Positions 18,231 through 26,234 of a stretch of 64,000 bases of DNA are shown here, piece after piece (within the stretch, counting starts at the first letter, position 1; each line of letters opens with the position of its first letter). A model generated the notes under the pieces. That model had not been told where the DNA came from. It ran no database searches and was given only the letters and a program-made list of their open reading frames with translations. Origin of the DNA: MED-G105 sp050331095 (lineage in GTDB: Bacteria > Pseudomonadota > Alphaproteobacteria > Caulobacterales > Parvularculaceae); assembly GCA_050331095.1 (NCBI GenBank), contig JBHJHE010000045.1:11567-75566 (forward strand), read 5' to 3'. The translations under genes and the position numbers were made by a program.

Positions 18231-18320
18231 AAAAAAAACCGCGGAGCGCGAAGCCCCGCGGTGAAAAGTTTAGGGAGGAAACGCCCCAGAGGGGCTGTGA
18301 CGACAAGTCGCCACAGCCAA
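18231..18320 (-). ncRNA. SuhB/MmgR (alpha-r8)-like trans-acting small RNA
   Basis: On the minus strand a hairpin (18293-18318, arms GGCTGTG/CACAGCC) is followed by a small CCCC-TCT-GGGG hairpin. Next come the single-stranded motif TTTCCTCCCT (18272-18281) and a strong Rho-independent terminator: a 10-bp stem at 18238-18262 followed by eight T (18231-18238). As I recall, the exact 10-mer UUUCCUCCCU before the terminator is the hallmark of the alphaproteobacterial alpha-r8 (MmgR/suhB) family; it can pair with Shine-Dalgarno sequences. A possible promoter is TTGCGG, 17 nt, TAGCCT just upstream. The 5' end is estimated. Confidence 0.72.
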
Positions 18321-18508
18321 AGGCTAGCCGACCGCTTTGTGCGCCGCAACAATAATTTCGGCATTGCACAATAAGGTGAGAAGGCCCGGAACGGGTCGCC
18401 AATCGCGCCCACGCGTTGTCAGTTCGCGAAAAGCCGCGTACCTCCAGCGCCTTAGCGAGCGGGTCGCCCGGTTGGGCCGAGCCGTCGCGGTTGTGGACCG
18501 GGTTCTCT

Positions 18509-19756
18509 GTGGAAAAACGAGCCGATGACGACGGCGCGCCGTCGAAGAGCGCCGAAGACGCTGCGGTCGAGAGCGATCAGGCGCGACGTGAGGACGTAAA
18601 CAAAGAGCCGGAAAAGCGCAGCCGCCTGAAACGCCTGAGCGCCGGCGTCGGCAGACTGACGCGCGCCAAGCAGCGTTTCCCCATGCCGACGGGGCGCGAG
18701 AACCTGCGCATCGCCATCGCCACCGACGCCTGGCGGCCGCAGATCAACGGCGTCGTGCGGACCCTCGAGACGCTTGGCGACGTGCTGACGAGCCGCGGGT
18801 CGGAGGTTCGCTACATCACGCCCAATGAGTTCTATTCGGTGCCGATGCCGTCGTACTCTGAGATCCGGCTCGCGCTCCTGCCGAACCGCAAGGTCGCGAA
18901 AATCATCAACGACTTTAAGCCCGACGCGATCCACATCGCGACGGAAGGCCCGATCGGCCGAGCGGCGCGCCGGTTCTGCAAGCGCCGCCGTTATCCATTC
19001 ACGACGAGCTTTCACACCCGCTTCGCAGAATACGTCGCCGCGCGCTTCGCCGCGCCGGTTTCGTGGGGGTACGCGGTGTTGCGAGACTTCCATAAGGACG
19101 GCGAGACCATGATGGTCGCGACGCCCGGCGTTATGCACGAACTTGCCGAGCGGGGGTTTTCGAACATGAAGTTGTGGCCGCGCGGCGTCGATCTCGACGA
19201 TTTCGCGCCGGCGCCGCCGAGCCTTTTCCAAGATCTGCCGCGGCCGATCTGGCTTTATGTCGGCCGTCTGGCGGTGGAGAAGAGCGTCGAAGACTTTCTG
19301 CGCCTCGACCTTCCGGGCGCGAAGGTCGTGGTGGGAGACGGTCCGCAGGCGGCCTCCCTCGAGACGCGGTTCCCTGATGCGACGTTCCTTGGACCGAGGT
19401 TCGGCCCCGACCTCACCAAGTGCTACCAGTCTTCGGACGTTTTCGTGTTTCCATCGCGCACGGATACGTTCGGCCTCGTTAACGTCGAGGCGCTCGCTTG
19501 CGGCAAGCCGATCGCCGCCTATCCCGTACGCGGACCGCTGGAGATTCTAGACGGCGCGCCCGCGGGCTGCGGCGCCCTCAGCGAGGATTTGCGCCAGGCG
19601 TGCCTCGACGCATTGGAGAACGCCGACGCGCAGGCCTGCCGCGAGCGCGCCGGCGATTTCTCCTGGGACGCCGCCACGCGTCAGTTCGTCGCCAATCTGG
19701 AGATCCCCGGCTTCGACGAAGAATTCTGGCTGCGCTCGGCGCGGATGAACGATTGA
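18509..19756 (+). CDS. Family 1/4 glycosyltransferase (mannosyltransferase-like)
   Basis: This is a GT-B fold protein. The N-terminal domain opens with RIAIATDAWRPQINGVVRTL and later has FTTSFHTRFAEY and LWPRGVDLDDFAP. The C-terminal domain has LYVGRLAVEKSVEDFL, VGDGPQ and the donor-binding FPSRTDTFGLVNVEALACG. Relatives use GDP-mannose or similar donors on lipid acceptors, for example glycolipid synthesis. The cytoplasmic N-terminal extension of about 60 residues is rich in charged residues. The start is unclear: GTG 18509 is preferred to TTG 18416, and ATG 18683 is nearest to the conserved domain. No other polysaccharide gene is adjacent. Confidence 0.85.
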   Translation: MEKRADDDGAPSKSAEDAAVESDQARREDVNKEPEKRSRLKRLSAGVGRLTRAKQRFPMPTGRENLRIAIATDAWRPQINGVVRTLETLGDVLTSRGSEVRYITPNEFYSVPMPSYSEIRLALLPNRKVAKIINDFKPDAIHIATEGPIGRAARRFCKRRRYPFTTSFHTRFAEYVAARFAAPVSWGYAVLRDFHKDGETMMVATPGVMHELAERGFSNMKLWPRGVDLDDFAPAPPSLFQDLPRPIWLYVGRLAVEKSVEDFLRLDLPGAKVVVGDGPQAASLETRFPDATFLGPRFGPDLTKCYQSSDVFVFPSRTDTFGLVNVEALACGKPIAAYPVRGPLEILDGAPAGCGALSEDLRQACLDALENADAQACRERAGDFSWDAATRQFVANLEIPGFDEEFWLRSARMND

Positions 19757-20006
19757 TCGGCGTTCTCCGCGAGGTTGAACCGAATTAACCATCGAGCGGA
19801 CTAAAGATCGTCCGTCGCGCCGGCGGCGCGCCCGTTTTGGGACGTCGGCGCCTCCGCTGTCGGACGAAAACGGGACGCGCGACGCGCCAAATGCGCGACG
19901 CAAGCAAATGTCGCCTTTTCGGGCCCCAGCGCCCGTTCGGCACGAGCCTTGCCTTGGACGATCCCAAAGGCGCGCGATGCCGGCGCGTCCGCGAGGGAGT
20001 TGAGTC

Positions 20007-20390
20007 ATGACCCATCCAATCGATTTGCACGTGGGCCAACGGTTGCGCCAACGCCGCCGCCTGTTGGGCCTCACGCAGCAAAAACTCGCTGAAGCGGTGT
20101 CGATCCGTTTTCAGCAGATTCAGAAGTACGAAAGCGGGGCGAACCGAATTTCCGCCTCCCGCCTTTGGAACCTGTCACAGGCGCTCCAGGTGCCGGTTTC
20201 GTACTTCTTCGAAGGGCTGAACGATCGCGCCGAAGCGTCGGTCAACGGCAACGGCGTTCACAACGGCGCCCCTGCCGACGCGTTTCAGAACAAAGAAACG
20301 ATCGATCTTGTTCGCGCGTTCTACAAGCTTAACGAAGAGCCGCGTCGACGCCTGCTCGACCTAGCGAAGGCGATGTCCGGCGCGGAATGA
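20007..20390 (+). CDS. XRE-family HTH transcriptional regulator (PraR-like)
   Basis: This 127-residue protein has an N-terminal HTH domain with VGQRLRQRRRLLGLTQQKLA and IRFQQIQKYESGANRISAS, then VPVSYFFEGL. This order closely matches rhizobial PraR/PhrR-type regulators. The C-terminal tail (ETIDLVRAFYKLNEEPRRRLL) is the conserved alphaproteobacterial extension. Rhizobial members control biofilm, quorum-sensing and stress genes; the targets here are unknown. It is preceded by about 250 bp of non-coding DNA and a GAGGGAG ribosome-binding site. Its 3' end overlaps the convergent hydrolase gene by 30 bp. Confidence 0.88.
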   Translation: MTHPIDLHVGQRLRQRRRLLGLTQQKLAEAVSIRFQQIQKYESGANRISASRLWNLSQALQVPVSYFFEGLNDRAEASVNGNGVHNGAPADAFQNKETIDLVRAFYKLNEEPRRRLLDLAKAMSGAE

Positions 20391-21371
20391 ACCGTCTGCG
20401 GAGAGGCGTTCGCTTCTCTCCGCGGACGCCTCCGCCGGCGGCAGGTGGCGCGCAAGGAACGCATCGACCGCGGCCCAGTACCGATCGCGAAATTCGTCGC
20501 GCTCCATCATGATTTCATGCAGCGCCCCATCGACCGTCACGATTTCGATGAGGGGCGAAGCCGCGGCGATCGTGCTGTGATCGCTCGAGCGAACGATTTC
20601 GTCCGCACCCGCTGAAACGAGCAGCGTCGGGGTGCGCAGGCGCGCGAACCGCCCTTTTTTGTGAATGTCGTCCATGGCGTCCGTCGCTGCGCGCAACCAG
20701 CCATAGGTGGGCTGGCGGATCGCCGCTTCCGGACGCGCCTCTTGCAGCTCGCGGAACCGCGTATGGCGCGCCAGATCCGACGTTAGGGCGTTGCCCTCGA
20801 ACTCGATGGAGAACTCGCGAACGCCGACGATTTTGGCGCGCTCTGCGCCGAACCTCGAAGCGCCGCGCGCAAGCATGCGCACGCCGAGGCGCTTTAGGGG
20901 GTGTTCGAACAGGCGCGTCATCGGCGCGCACAAGGCGGCGGCGGCGAACGTCGCATCGCCGTCGGCCAACAGCCGCAAGGCCGGCAGGCCGCCCATGGAG
21001 TGGGTCAGGAGAACGTAAGGGCCGGGCAGGCGCGGTTTGACGATCGTTTCGACGAAGCGGGAAAGGTCCGACTGGAAAGCGCCGAAATCGCCGACGTGCC
21101 CGGCGCGCTGATCTTCCAGCGCGCGTTCGGAGAGCCCCTGGCCGCGCCAGTCCATGCTCGCGGCGGCGAAGCCTCGGGCGTGGAGATCGCCGACGACCTC
21201 GAAGTATTTCTCGATGAACTCCGAGCGGCCGCCGAGGACGACCGCCGTCCCCCGCGCGCCGTCTTTCGGAAAGAGGGCGCCGCGTAACGTCGTCCCGTCG
21301 TCGCCGGCGAAGGCGAGCGCCTCGGCTCCCGCCGGCGTAGGGTTCGATGGGATGGGGATGAAGTCGGCTAT
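20361..21371 (-). CDS. Alpha/beta hydrolase, lysophospholipase (PldB-like); likely AUA start
   Basis: It is a serine hydrolase: nucleophile in LLTHSMGGLPAL, acid near LVSAGADEIV and His in DGALHEIMME. Relatives cleave lysophospholipids or monoacylglycerols. The first ATG (21155) falls inside conserved family sequence, at ASMDWRGQGLSE. The same frame runs 72 codons further up without a stop and encodes family-like sequence, such as VVLGGRSEFIEKYFEVVGDL. No ATG, GTG or TTG occurs there. The only well-placed candidate is ATA at 21371, which overlaps the upstream stop as ATAG and follows GGAGG by 7 nt. It would encode MADFIPIPSNPTPAG, giving 336 residues. It is the last gene of a three-gene operon. 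Confidence 0.8.
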   Translation of the reverse strand: MADFIPIPSNPTPAGAEALAFAGDDGTTLRGALFPKDGARGTAVVLGGRSEFIEKYFEVVGDLHARGFAAASMDWRGQGLSERALEDQRAGHVGDFGAFQSDLSRFVETIVKPRLPGPYVLLTHSMGGLPALRLLADGDATFAAAALCAPMTRLFEHPLKRLGVRMLARGASRFGAERAKIVGVREFSIEFEGNALTSDLARHTRFRELQEARPEAAIRQPTYGWLRAATDAMDDIHKKGRFARLRTPTLLVSAGADEIVRSSDHSTIAAASPLIEIVTVDGALHEIMMERDEFRDRYWAAVDAFLARHLPPAEASAERSERLSADGSFRAGHRLR

Positions 21372-21682
21372 GACGCGGCCTCCAGGTGCAGACGGGCCAT
21401 GACGCTCATGTCGCCGGCGATCTGGATTCGGCCCGCGAGATAGGCGTTCTGAAGGGCGCGACGCCGGGCGAAAATCTGCGTCAGCGTTTGTGCGCCGGCG
21501 CGCCAGACGGCGTCGGCGCCGTCATCGGTTTTGTCGTCGATCTTGTCGGCGACGACGCACTCGTCGCCGCGCCCGTCGACGACGAAGGCCGCGCCCATGT
21601 CGGGCTCGATGCGCAGGACGCCCCCGAAGCCTTCGCAGAAGGCGTCGCGCGCCAGCGCCATCAACTCGTCGGCCTCGCTCAT
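21368..21682 (-). CDS. SCP2 sterol-binding-domain protein
   Basis: This small 104-residue protein has an SCP2-like pattern: FGGVLRIEPDMGAAFVVDG, a central DDKTDDGADAVWRAG, and AYLAGRIQIAGDMSVMARL at the C-terminus. The domain binds lipids or acyl chains in a hydrophobic tunnel. Its ATG overlaps the stop of the methyltransferase-like gene (ATGA), and its stop overlaps the probable start of the hydrolase (ATAG). The three products are therefore translationally coupled, which suggests a shared role in lipid handling. Confidence 0.82.
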   Translation of the reverse strand: MSEADELMALARDAFCEGFGGVLRIEPDMGAAFVVDGRGDECVVADKIDDKTDDGADAVWRAGAQTLTQIFARRRALQNAYLAGRIQIAGDMSVMARLHLEAAS

Positions 21683-22653
21683 GCGTCGTCGGCGGGTTTG
21701 CGGAACTTCAGCGTCATACGGTCGCTTTCGCCGATCGCGTCGTACTTTGCGCGGTCAAAGTCAGGGTCCTCCGCGCCCGGTGCGAGGGCCGACCGGCGCA
21801 CGGGCGGCAGGGTCCAGACGCCAAAGGGGTGGTCCTTCGTGTCCGCCGGATTGGCGTTCGCCTCTGACGCGGCGATGAAGACGAAGCCCGCGGCTTCGGC
21901 CAACCGCTTCACCATATCCTCGGCGACGTAGCCGCCGGGGAGGTCGCCGCCGGCGAGCGCGTCGGCGCGGTGTTCGACAACGCCAAGAACGCCGCCCGGT
22001 TTCAGGGCGTCGTAGAAAGCGACGAACGCTTCGTCGGCGAAGCCGCCGTCGATCCAGTTGTGCACGTTACGGAACGTCAGCACCCGGTCCGCCGAACCCG
22101 ACGGCGCGATGGGGCGAACGGCGTCGTCCTCGGCCGGCGGAGCGAATGTCGTTATACGGATGTCCCCATAGACGTCCGGCTTGGCGGCGAAGGTCTCGGC
22201 GAATCGCGCGGCCGCGGCCGCTGCGCGCGGCGAACGGTCGGGATCGAAGCCCGCCGCGACGTAGGCGCCGCCGCCGGCCTTGAGGTAGGGCGCGAGGACG
22301 TTCGTGTACCAGCCGCCGCCGGGCCATACCTCGACGACGGTCATGTCGGGCTCTACCTCGAAAAAGAGCAAGGTCTCTTCCGGATGGCGCCAGGCGTCCC
22401 GCGCGCGCTCGGCCGCGTCCCGGCGCGGATGGGCCACCGCCTCGGCGAGTAGGTCGGCGGCGCGCGGCGCGTCGGACGCCTCAGCGGCTGGCGCCGCGCC
22501 GGCCCCGTCAGCGTCCGTCGCCTCGCCGCAGCCTGAGAGCGCCAGCGTTAGCGCTGTGCTCGTCGCCACGGCGCCGAGAACCGGAAATCGAAATGTCGCC
22601 ACTTGGGTCACCCGTTCGACGCCCCCTGCCGATATCGCCGCGGCGTTTACCAT
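21679..22653 (-). CDS. Extracytoplasmic class I methyltransferase-like lipoprotein
   Basis: This 324-residue protein has an N-terminal signal ending in a lipobox (TLALSGC) and a low-complexity Ala/Asp linker. A Rossmann methyltransferase-like domain follows, with VVEVWPGGGWYTNVLAPYL as motif I, VLTFRNVHNWIDGG, and FYDALKPGGVLGVVEHRA as the post-I/III strands. Homologues with signal peptides are common in proteobacteria, but their substrate is unknown. A SAM-dependent role outside the cytoplasm is hard to explain, so another function is possible. A start at the inner GTG (MTQVATFRF...) would give a cleaner signal peptide. It is the first gene of the operon. Confidence 0.82.
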   Translation of the reverse strand: MVNAAAISAGGVERVTQVATFRFPVLGAVATSTALTLALSGCGEATDADGAGAAPAAEASDAPRAADLLAEAVAHPRRDAAERARDAWRHPEETLLFFEVEPDMTVVEVWPGGGWYTNVLAPYLKAGGGAYVAAGFDPDRSPRAAAAAARFAETFAAKPDVYGDIRITTFAPPAEDDAVRPIAPSGSADRVLTFRNVHNWIDGGFADEAFVAFYDALKPGGVLGVVEHRADALAGGDLPGGYVAEDMVKRLAEAAGFVFIAASEANANPADTKDHPFGVWTLPPVRRSALAPGAEDPDFDRAKYDAIGESDRMTLKFRKPADDA

Positions 22654-22830
22654 ATGCTGAACGCAGCGGCGGGAATGTGGCGCTTTGCGGCGATTGATGC
22701 GCGAGCCCCCTTGAATTCGCCAGCGTCGCGCTCACCTCGATCACGTCGGAAGCCGAAAGGGTTCGATGCCGCCAGGCTCGCTAAAGGCGGGCGACGCTGA
22801 CGCCGTCAAGGGTCAGTTGAAATCGGCGGC

Positions 22831-22853
22831 TTTTCCTTGCTTAGCAAAGAAGG
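22831..22853 (+). promoter_or_regulatory. Candidate RNA thermometer hairpin over the hsp20 ribosome-binding site
   Basis: The leader just before hsp20 can fold as TTTTC/GAAGG plus TTGC/GCAA around a TTA loop, with one C-A mismatch. This places the GAAGG ribosome-binding site (22849-22853, 10 nt before the ATG) in a weak helix opposite a UUUU run, as in fourU or ROSE thermometers. Such elements are common in front of alphaproteobacterial hsp20 genes. This is a structural inference only. Confidence 0.45.
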
Positions 22854-22863
22854 TGATGACGCT

Positions 22864-23319
22864 ATGCGTACTTTTGATCTGACCCCCCTCTACCGCAATA
22901 CCGTTGGTTTTGACCGCATGCTCGACTTGCTCGACAATTTCGGCGCAACCGACGCAGGCGGTTATCCCCCTTACAATATCGAGCGGCTTGACGAAAATCG
23001 CTATCGCGTGACGCTGGCGGTCGCCGGCTTCGGCCCGGCGGATCTTGAAGTCGAAGCGCATCAGAACACGCTGAAAATTTCGGGTGCGCGCTCGGCTAGC
23101 GCTAGCGATCAGACGTTCCTGCACCAGGGCATTGCGGCTCGGTCGTTTGAACGCCGCTTCCAGTTGGCGGACCACGTCGAAATCGACGGCGCCACGCTTG
23201 AGAACGGTCTTCTGAGCGTAGAGCTGCGCCGGGAAGTTCCCGAAGCGATGAAGCCTCGCAGGATCGCCATTAACGGCGACGGCGGCCTCAAAGTGGTGAA
23301 GGACGCCAGCGCCGCGTAA
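22864..23319 (+). CDS. Hsp20 / IbpA-family small heat-shock protein
   Basis: This 151-residue alpha-crystallin-domain chaperone opens with MRTFDLTPLYRNTVGFDR, typical of proteobacterial IbpA. The domain runs from YNIERLDENRYRVTLAVAGF to ENGLLSVELRREVPE, followed by the C-terminal I-x-I-type motif RRIAI. It holds unfolding proteins for refolding by DnaK and ClpB. ATG 22864 is chosen over the upstream in-frame TTG because homology starts there and an AAGG site precedes it. Downstream is a strong terminator. Confidence 0.94.
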   Translation: MRTFDLTPLYRNTVGFDRMLDLLDNFGATDAGGYPPYNIERLDENRYRVTLAVAGFGPADLEVEAHQNTLKISGARSASASDQTFLHQGIAARSFERRFQLADHVEIDGATLENGLLSVELRREVPEAMKPRRIAINGDGGLKVVKDASAA

Positions 23320-23342
23320 CTTGCCAGATCGGCCGAAAATCC

Positions 23343-23377
23343 AACGCCCCCGCAGTTTTGCGGGGGCGTTTTGTTTT
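23343..23377 (+). terminator. Rho-independent terminator of hsp20
   Basis: A perfect 12-bp stem (AACGCCCCCGCA / TGCGGGGGCGTT, 23343-23354 and 23359-23370) with a GTTT loop is followed by TTGTTTT. It lies 24 nt after the hsp20 stop. Confidence 0.92.
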
Positions 23378-23511
23378 GGCGGATGGCCGGAACGCCATCC
23401 CGAAAACAACGGGTGTTGACGTCAATGAACTGATGATGTCGGCACGGCCCTGAAATCGCGGATCTGAGCAACCCCGTCGGCCTTCCGGGCCGGCCGCTTT
23501 TGAGCTTCCTG

Positions 23512-24303
23512 CTATCGCCCGCCGATCAGCTTCAGCGCCGCATCCGGGATCATCGCGTTCGACGCGAAGAGCCCGCCAGCGTGGAGCGGATTCGGTCCGC
23601 CGTCGAGTTCGCTGACGACGCCGCCCGCCTCGCGCACGAGGACGATGCCCGCCGCCACGTCCCAAGCGTTGATCCCGCGCTCCCAATAGGCGTCGAAGCG
23701 GCCCGCCGCGACGAAAGCGAGGTCGAGCGCCGCCGAACCGTACCGGCGCACGCCCGCGGTCTCGTTCAGCACCCGGTCGACTTCGCGCAGCGCCGTCTCC
23801 CGGCCCGGCCGTCCTTTGAAGGGCAGGCCCGTGGCGAACAGGCATTCGTCCAGTTCCCGGCGGCCGGAGACGCGCAGGCGCCGATCGTTGAGGAAGGCGC
23901 CTTCGCCCTTCTCCGCCCAGAACAATTCGTCCGTTACAGGGTTGTAGACGACGCCGGCGAAGGGCTGGCGGTCGCGTTCAAGGCCGATGGAGATCGCGAA
24001 CTGCGCGAGGCCGTGGAGGAAGTTCGACGTGCCGTCGACCGGGTCGACGATCCAGCGGTTGGAATTATCGGAGCCCTCGACGGCGCCGCGCTCCTCCATC
24101 AGGAACCCGTACTTCGGGCGCGCTTTGTTTAGCTCCTCGAACAACGTCTGTTCGGCGCGCAGGTCCGCCGCGCTGACAAAGTCCGCCGCGCCTTTTTTCG
24201 AGACTTGCAGGGCCTCCACCTCGCCGAAATCGCGGGCGAGGGCGCGGGCCGCCTTGCGCGCGGCGTTGACCATCACCGTTACGAGCGCGGAGGCGTGGGC
24301 CAT
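23512..24303 (-). CDS. suhB: Inositol monophosphatase family protein (SuhB-like)
   Basis: This 263-residue Mg-dependent phosphatase has all family motifs: FLMEERG with the metal-binding Glu, WIVDPVDGTSNFLHG (motif A) and NAWDVAAGIVLVREAGG (motif B). Members hydrolyse myo-inositol-1-phosphate; SuhB also acts in rRNA antitermination. ATG 24303 (MAHASALVTVMVNAARKAA) is the family start and has AAGGA upstream; the frame extends further but without similarity. It is head-to-head with the MAPEG gene. Confidence 0.93.
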   Translation of the reverse strand: MAHASALVTVMVNAARKAARALARDFGEVEALQVSKKGAADFVSAADLRAEQTLFEELNKARPKYGFLMEERGAVEGSDNSNRWIVDPVDGTSNFLHGLAQFAISIGLERDRQPFAGVVYNPVTDELFWAEKGEGAFLNDRRLRVSGRRELDECLFATGLPFKGRPGRETALREVDRVLNETAGVRRYGSAALDLAFVAAGRFDAYWERGINAWDVAAGIVLVREAGGVVSELDGGPNPLHAGGLFASNAMIPDAALKLIGGR

Positions 24304-24439
24304 GTCGGGGGATCCTTTGCGAGAGCGGAAAGCGGGAAGCTGCAGGGCATAGCGCCCAACGCCGGCCCGCGCCATTGCGCTCGGTCGCCTTTTTGGCTTT
24401 ATCGCGACTGATCGTCCGCCTGTCGAAAGCTCGTCGTCC

Positions 24440-24832
24440 ATGCGCCCCGAACTCGCCTATCTTGCGGCGTCGTCCGTCCTTTACCTCCTGATGGTTCTGG
24501 CCCAGGGCGCGCTGCGCAACCTCGAGAACGATCCGAAGACGTTGCTCGGCCCCCGCGACGGCGTCGTCGACAAGGGCGTGCGCCTGCAGCGCGCCAGCCG
24601 GGCGCTGCGGAACATGAACGAGGCGATGCACATGTTCGCGCCGCTCGCCGTGGTCGTCGTGATGACGGGCGCGGCGAACGGCGTCTCCGCCCTTGGCGCG
24701 GCTTTGTTCTTCTGGGCGCGGGTCGCCTTCGCGCCGCTCTATGTTCTCGGGATCTCAACGGTGCGGTCGATCGCCTGGGCGATCGGCGTCGTGGGGGTTC
24801 TGATGACGGGTTGGCCGCTCTTGCCGTTCTGA
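24440..24832 (+). CDS. MAPEG-family membrane protein
   Basis: This 130-residue protein has four hydrophobic segments. The MAPEG pattern is visible: a first TM with YLAASSVLYLLMVLAQG, a conserved loop RASRALRNMNEAMHMFAP with the NxxE core, and FFWARVAFAPLYVLGI. Eukaryotic MAPEG proteins act in eicosanoid and glutathione metabolism; bacterial members are mostly uncharacterised. It is followed by the maoC-like gene, 26 nt after its stop, so they may be co-transcribed. Confidence 0.9.
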   Translation: MRPELAYLAASSVLYLLMVLAQGALRNLENDPKTLLGPRDGVVDKGVRLQRASRALRNMNEAMHMFAPLAVVVVMTGAANGVSALGAALFFWARVAFAPLYVLGISTVRSIAWAIGVVGVLMTGWPLLPF

Positions 24833-24858
24833 CGGCGCGCGTTCGAGGAGTTTTTGGT

Positions 24859-25314
24859 ATGCGGATCGTCGCGCCGGCGGACGTCAAGAGCCTGGTAGGG
24901 GAGGAGGTGGGCGTCTCCGAATGGGTCCTGATCGATCAGGACCTTATCACCCGCTTCGCCGACGTTACGGACGACCGCCAGTTCATCCATGTTAATCCGG
25001 AAGCCGCGAAAGCGCCGCCCTTCGGCGGCACTGTCGCGCATGGATTTCTGACCCTGTCGATGCTCTCGAAGCTCGCCGTTGGCTCCGTTATCGTCCTTGA
25101 TGGGATCAAGATGGCGGTGAATTACGGCTTCGACAAGGTTCGCTTTCTCGCGCCGGTGCGTTCCGGGCGAAGAATCCGCGGCCGGTTCACGCTGATGAAA
25201 GCGGACGAGCGCGTCCCTGGCCAATGGCGCTTCACTTACGCCGTCAGGGTCGAGGTGGAGGACGAGGAGCGTCCGGCGCTCCTCGCCGAATGGATCACGG
25301 CCCAGATGGTTTAA
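24859..25314 (+). CDS. MaoC-family (R)-specific enoyl-CoA hydratase
   Basis: This 151-residue hot-dog-fold protein has catalytic Asp and His in the hydratase-2 motif (FADVTDDRQFIHVNPEAA), followed by PFGGTVAHGFLTLSML. It resembles PhaJ-type hydratases and dehydratases that act on enoyl-CoA. The ATG at 24859 has GAGGAG 8 nt upstream. Its stop overlaps the stop of the convergent VPLPA-CTERM gene by 4 bp. Confidence 0.93.
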   Translation: MRIVAPADVKSLVGEEVGVSEWVLIDQDLITRFADVTDDRQFIHVNPEAAKAPPFGGTVAHGFLTLSMLSKLAVGSVIVLDGIKMAVNYGFDKVRFLAPVRSGRRIRGRFTLMKADERVPGQWRFTYAVRVEVEDEERPALLAEWITAQMV

Positions 25315-26234
25315 GCGCGCCGGCGGCGCTTGCGCCCGGCGAACGCCGCGCCGGCGAGCCCGGAGCCGAAGAGCAGCGCAGCGCCGGGGAGCGGGATCTC
25401 GCTGAAGGCCTCGGTGTTGATTGCAGCGGCGATCAGGTCGAGCGATCCGTTGCCGGAATTGACGAACGTGCCGGTGATAAGGAGGCCGAACACCTCTTCG
25501 AAACCGAGCTCCGTAAACAAATCTTCGACATCGAAGCCGACGCCGGCGATGTCGATATCGTCGATCACCGTGTCCGGCGCGCCGAACGGGTTAAGGTCGA
25601 GAAAGAGCGCGAGGTCGAAGTCGACTTCGCCGAAATCGACGCGGTCGTCGGTGCCAAAATTATTCGGGCCGGGACCGGAGTTGATCGCGAAGCCCGTCCC
25701 TTCGATGACGTCGCCGTTGGCGTCGAGCGCCTCGATGAGAATGGAATCGTCGCCGAAGAGGTCGAACAAAAAGACGTCGTTGCCTTCCCCCTCGGCGCCG
25801 GCGAGGCCGCCGCCGAAGAAGAGCTCGATGGTCGTCGCATTGTCGACGCCCGCGGAGACGTCGAGGCCTAGAAGGCTGTCGCCGCCTTCGACTTCCGGCC
25901 GGTCGATCGCGAAGAAATTACGGATCGTGTCGCCCGGGCCTTCGCCGCCGGGATCCGTCGCAAGCGCGCCGACGGACGCCGGGCCGACAAGGCTCGTGAT
26001 CGTCTCGCCCGTCTCTAGCGTGATCGAGGCGATGTCGGCGGGACCGGTGACGTCGGGATCGGCGTCGACGCCGGAATTCGCGGACGCCGGAATGTCGCCG
26101 TCGCCTGCGGGAAACACGAGGTCTTCCGTCGGCGGCGGCGAAAGCGTGATCGCGCCGACGGCGACGGCGCCCGCGTGGGCCGAGCCGGCGGCGACGGCGC
26201 TGAGGGCGATTGCGGCGAGTGCGGTGCGGTTCAT
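25311..26234 (-). CDS. VPLPA-CTERM sorting domain protein, secreted
   Basis: This 307-residue protein has a cleavable signal peptide (MNRTALAAIALSAVAAGSAHA). A very acidic Gly/Asp-rich beta-type body contains no cysteine. It ends with the tripartite sorting tail: IPLPGAALLFG, a hydrophobic segment and the basic end GRKRRRRA. Exosortase systems of alphaproteobacteria process such tails and export the protein to the surface or matrix. No catalytic motif is visible. The promoter region upstream is about 310 bp. Confidence 0.87.
   Translation of the reverse strand: MNRTALAAIALSAVAAGSAHAGAVAVGAITLSPPPTEDLVFPAGDGDIPASANSGVDADPDVTGPADIASITLETGETITSLVGPASVGALATDPGGEGPGDTIRNFFAIDRPEVEGGDSLLGLDVSAGVDNATTIELFFGGGLAGAEGEGNDVFLFDLFGDDSILIEALDANGDVIEGTGFAINSGPGPNNFGTDDRVDFGEVDFDLALFLDLNPFGAPDTVIDDIDIAGVGFDVEDLFTELGFEEVFGLLITGTFVNSGNGSLDLIAAAINTEAFSEIPLPGAALLFGSGLAGAAFAGRKRRRRA

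Noticed and set aside
17188..18402. A 404-codon minus-strand frame over the amidohydrolase gene and the sRNA
   Set aside because: It is a shadow frame of the amidohydrolase; only its first part crosses the sRNA, which is explained by RNA structure.
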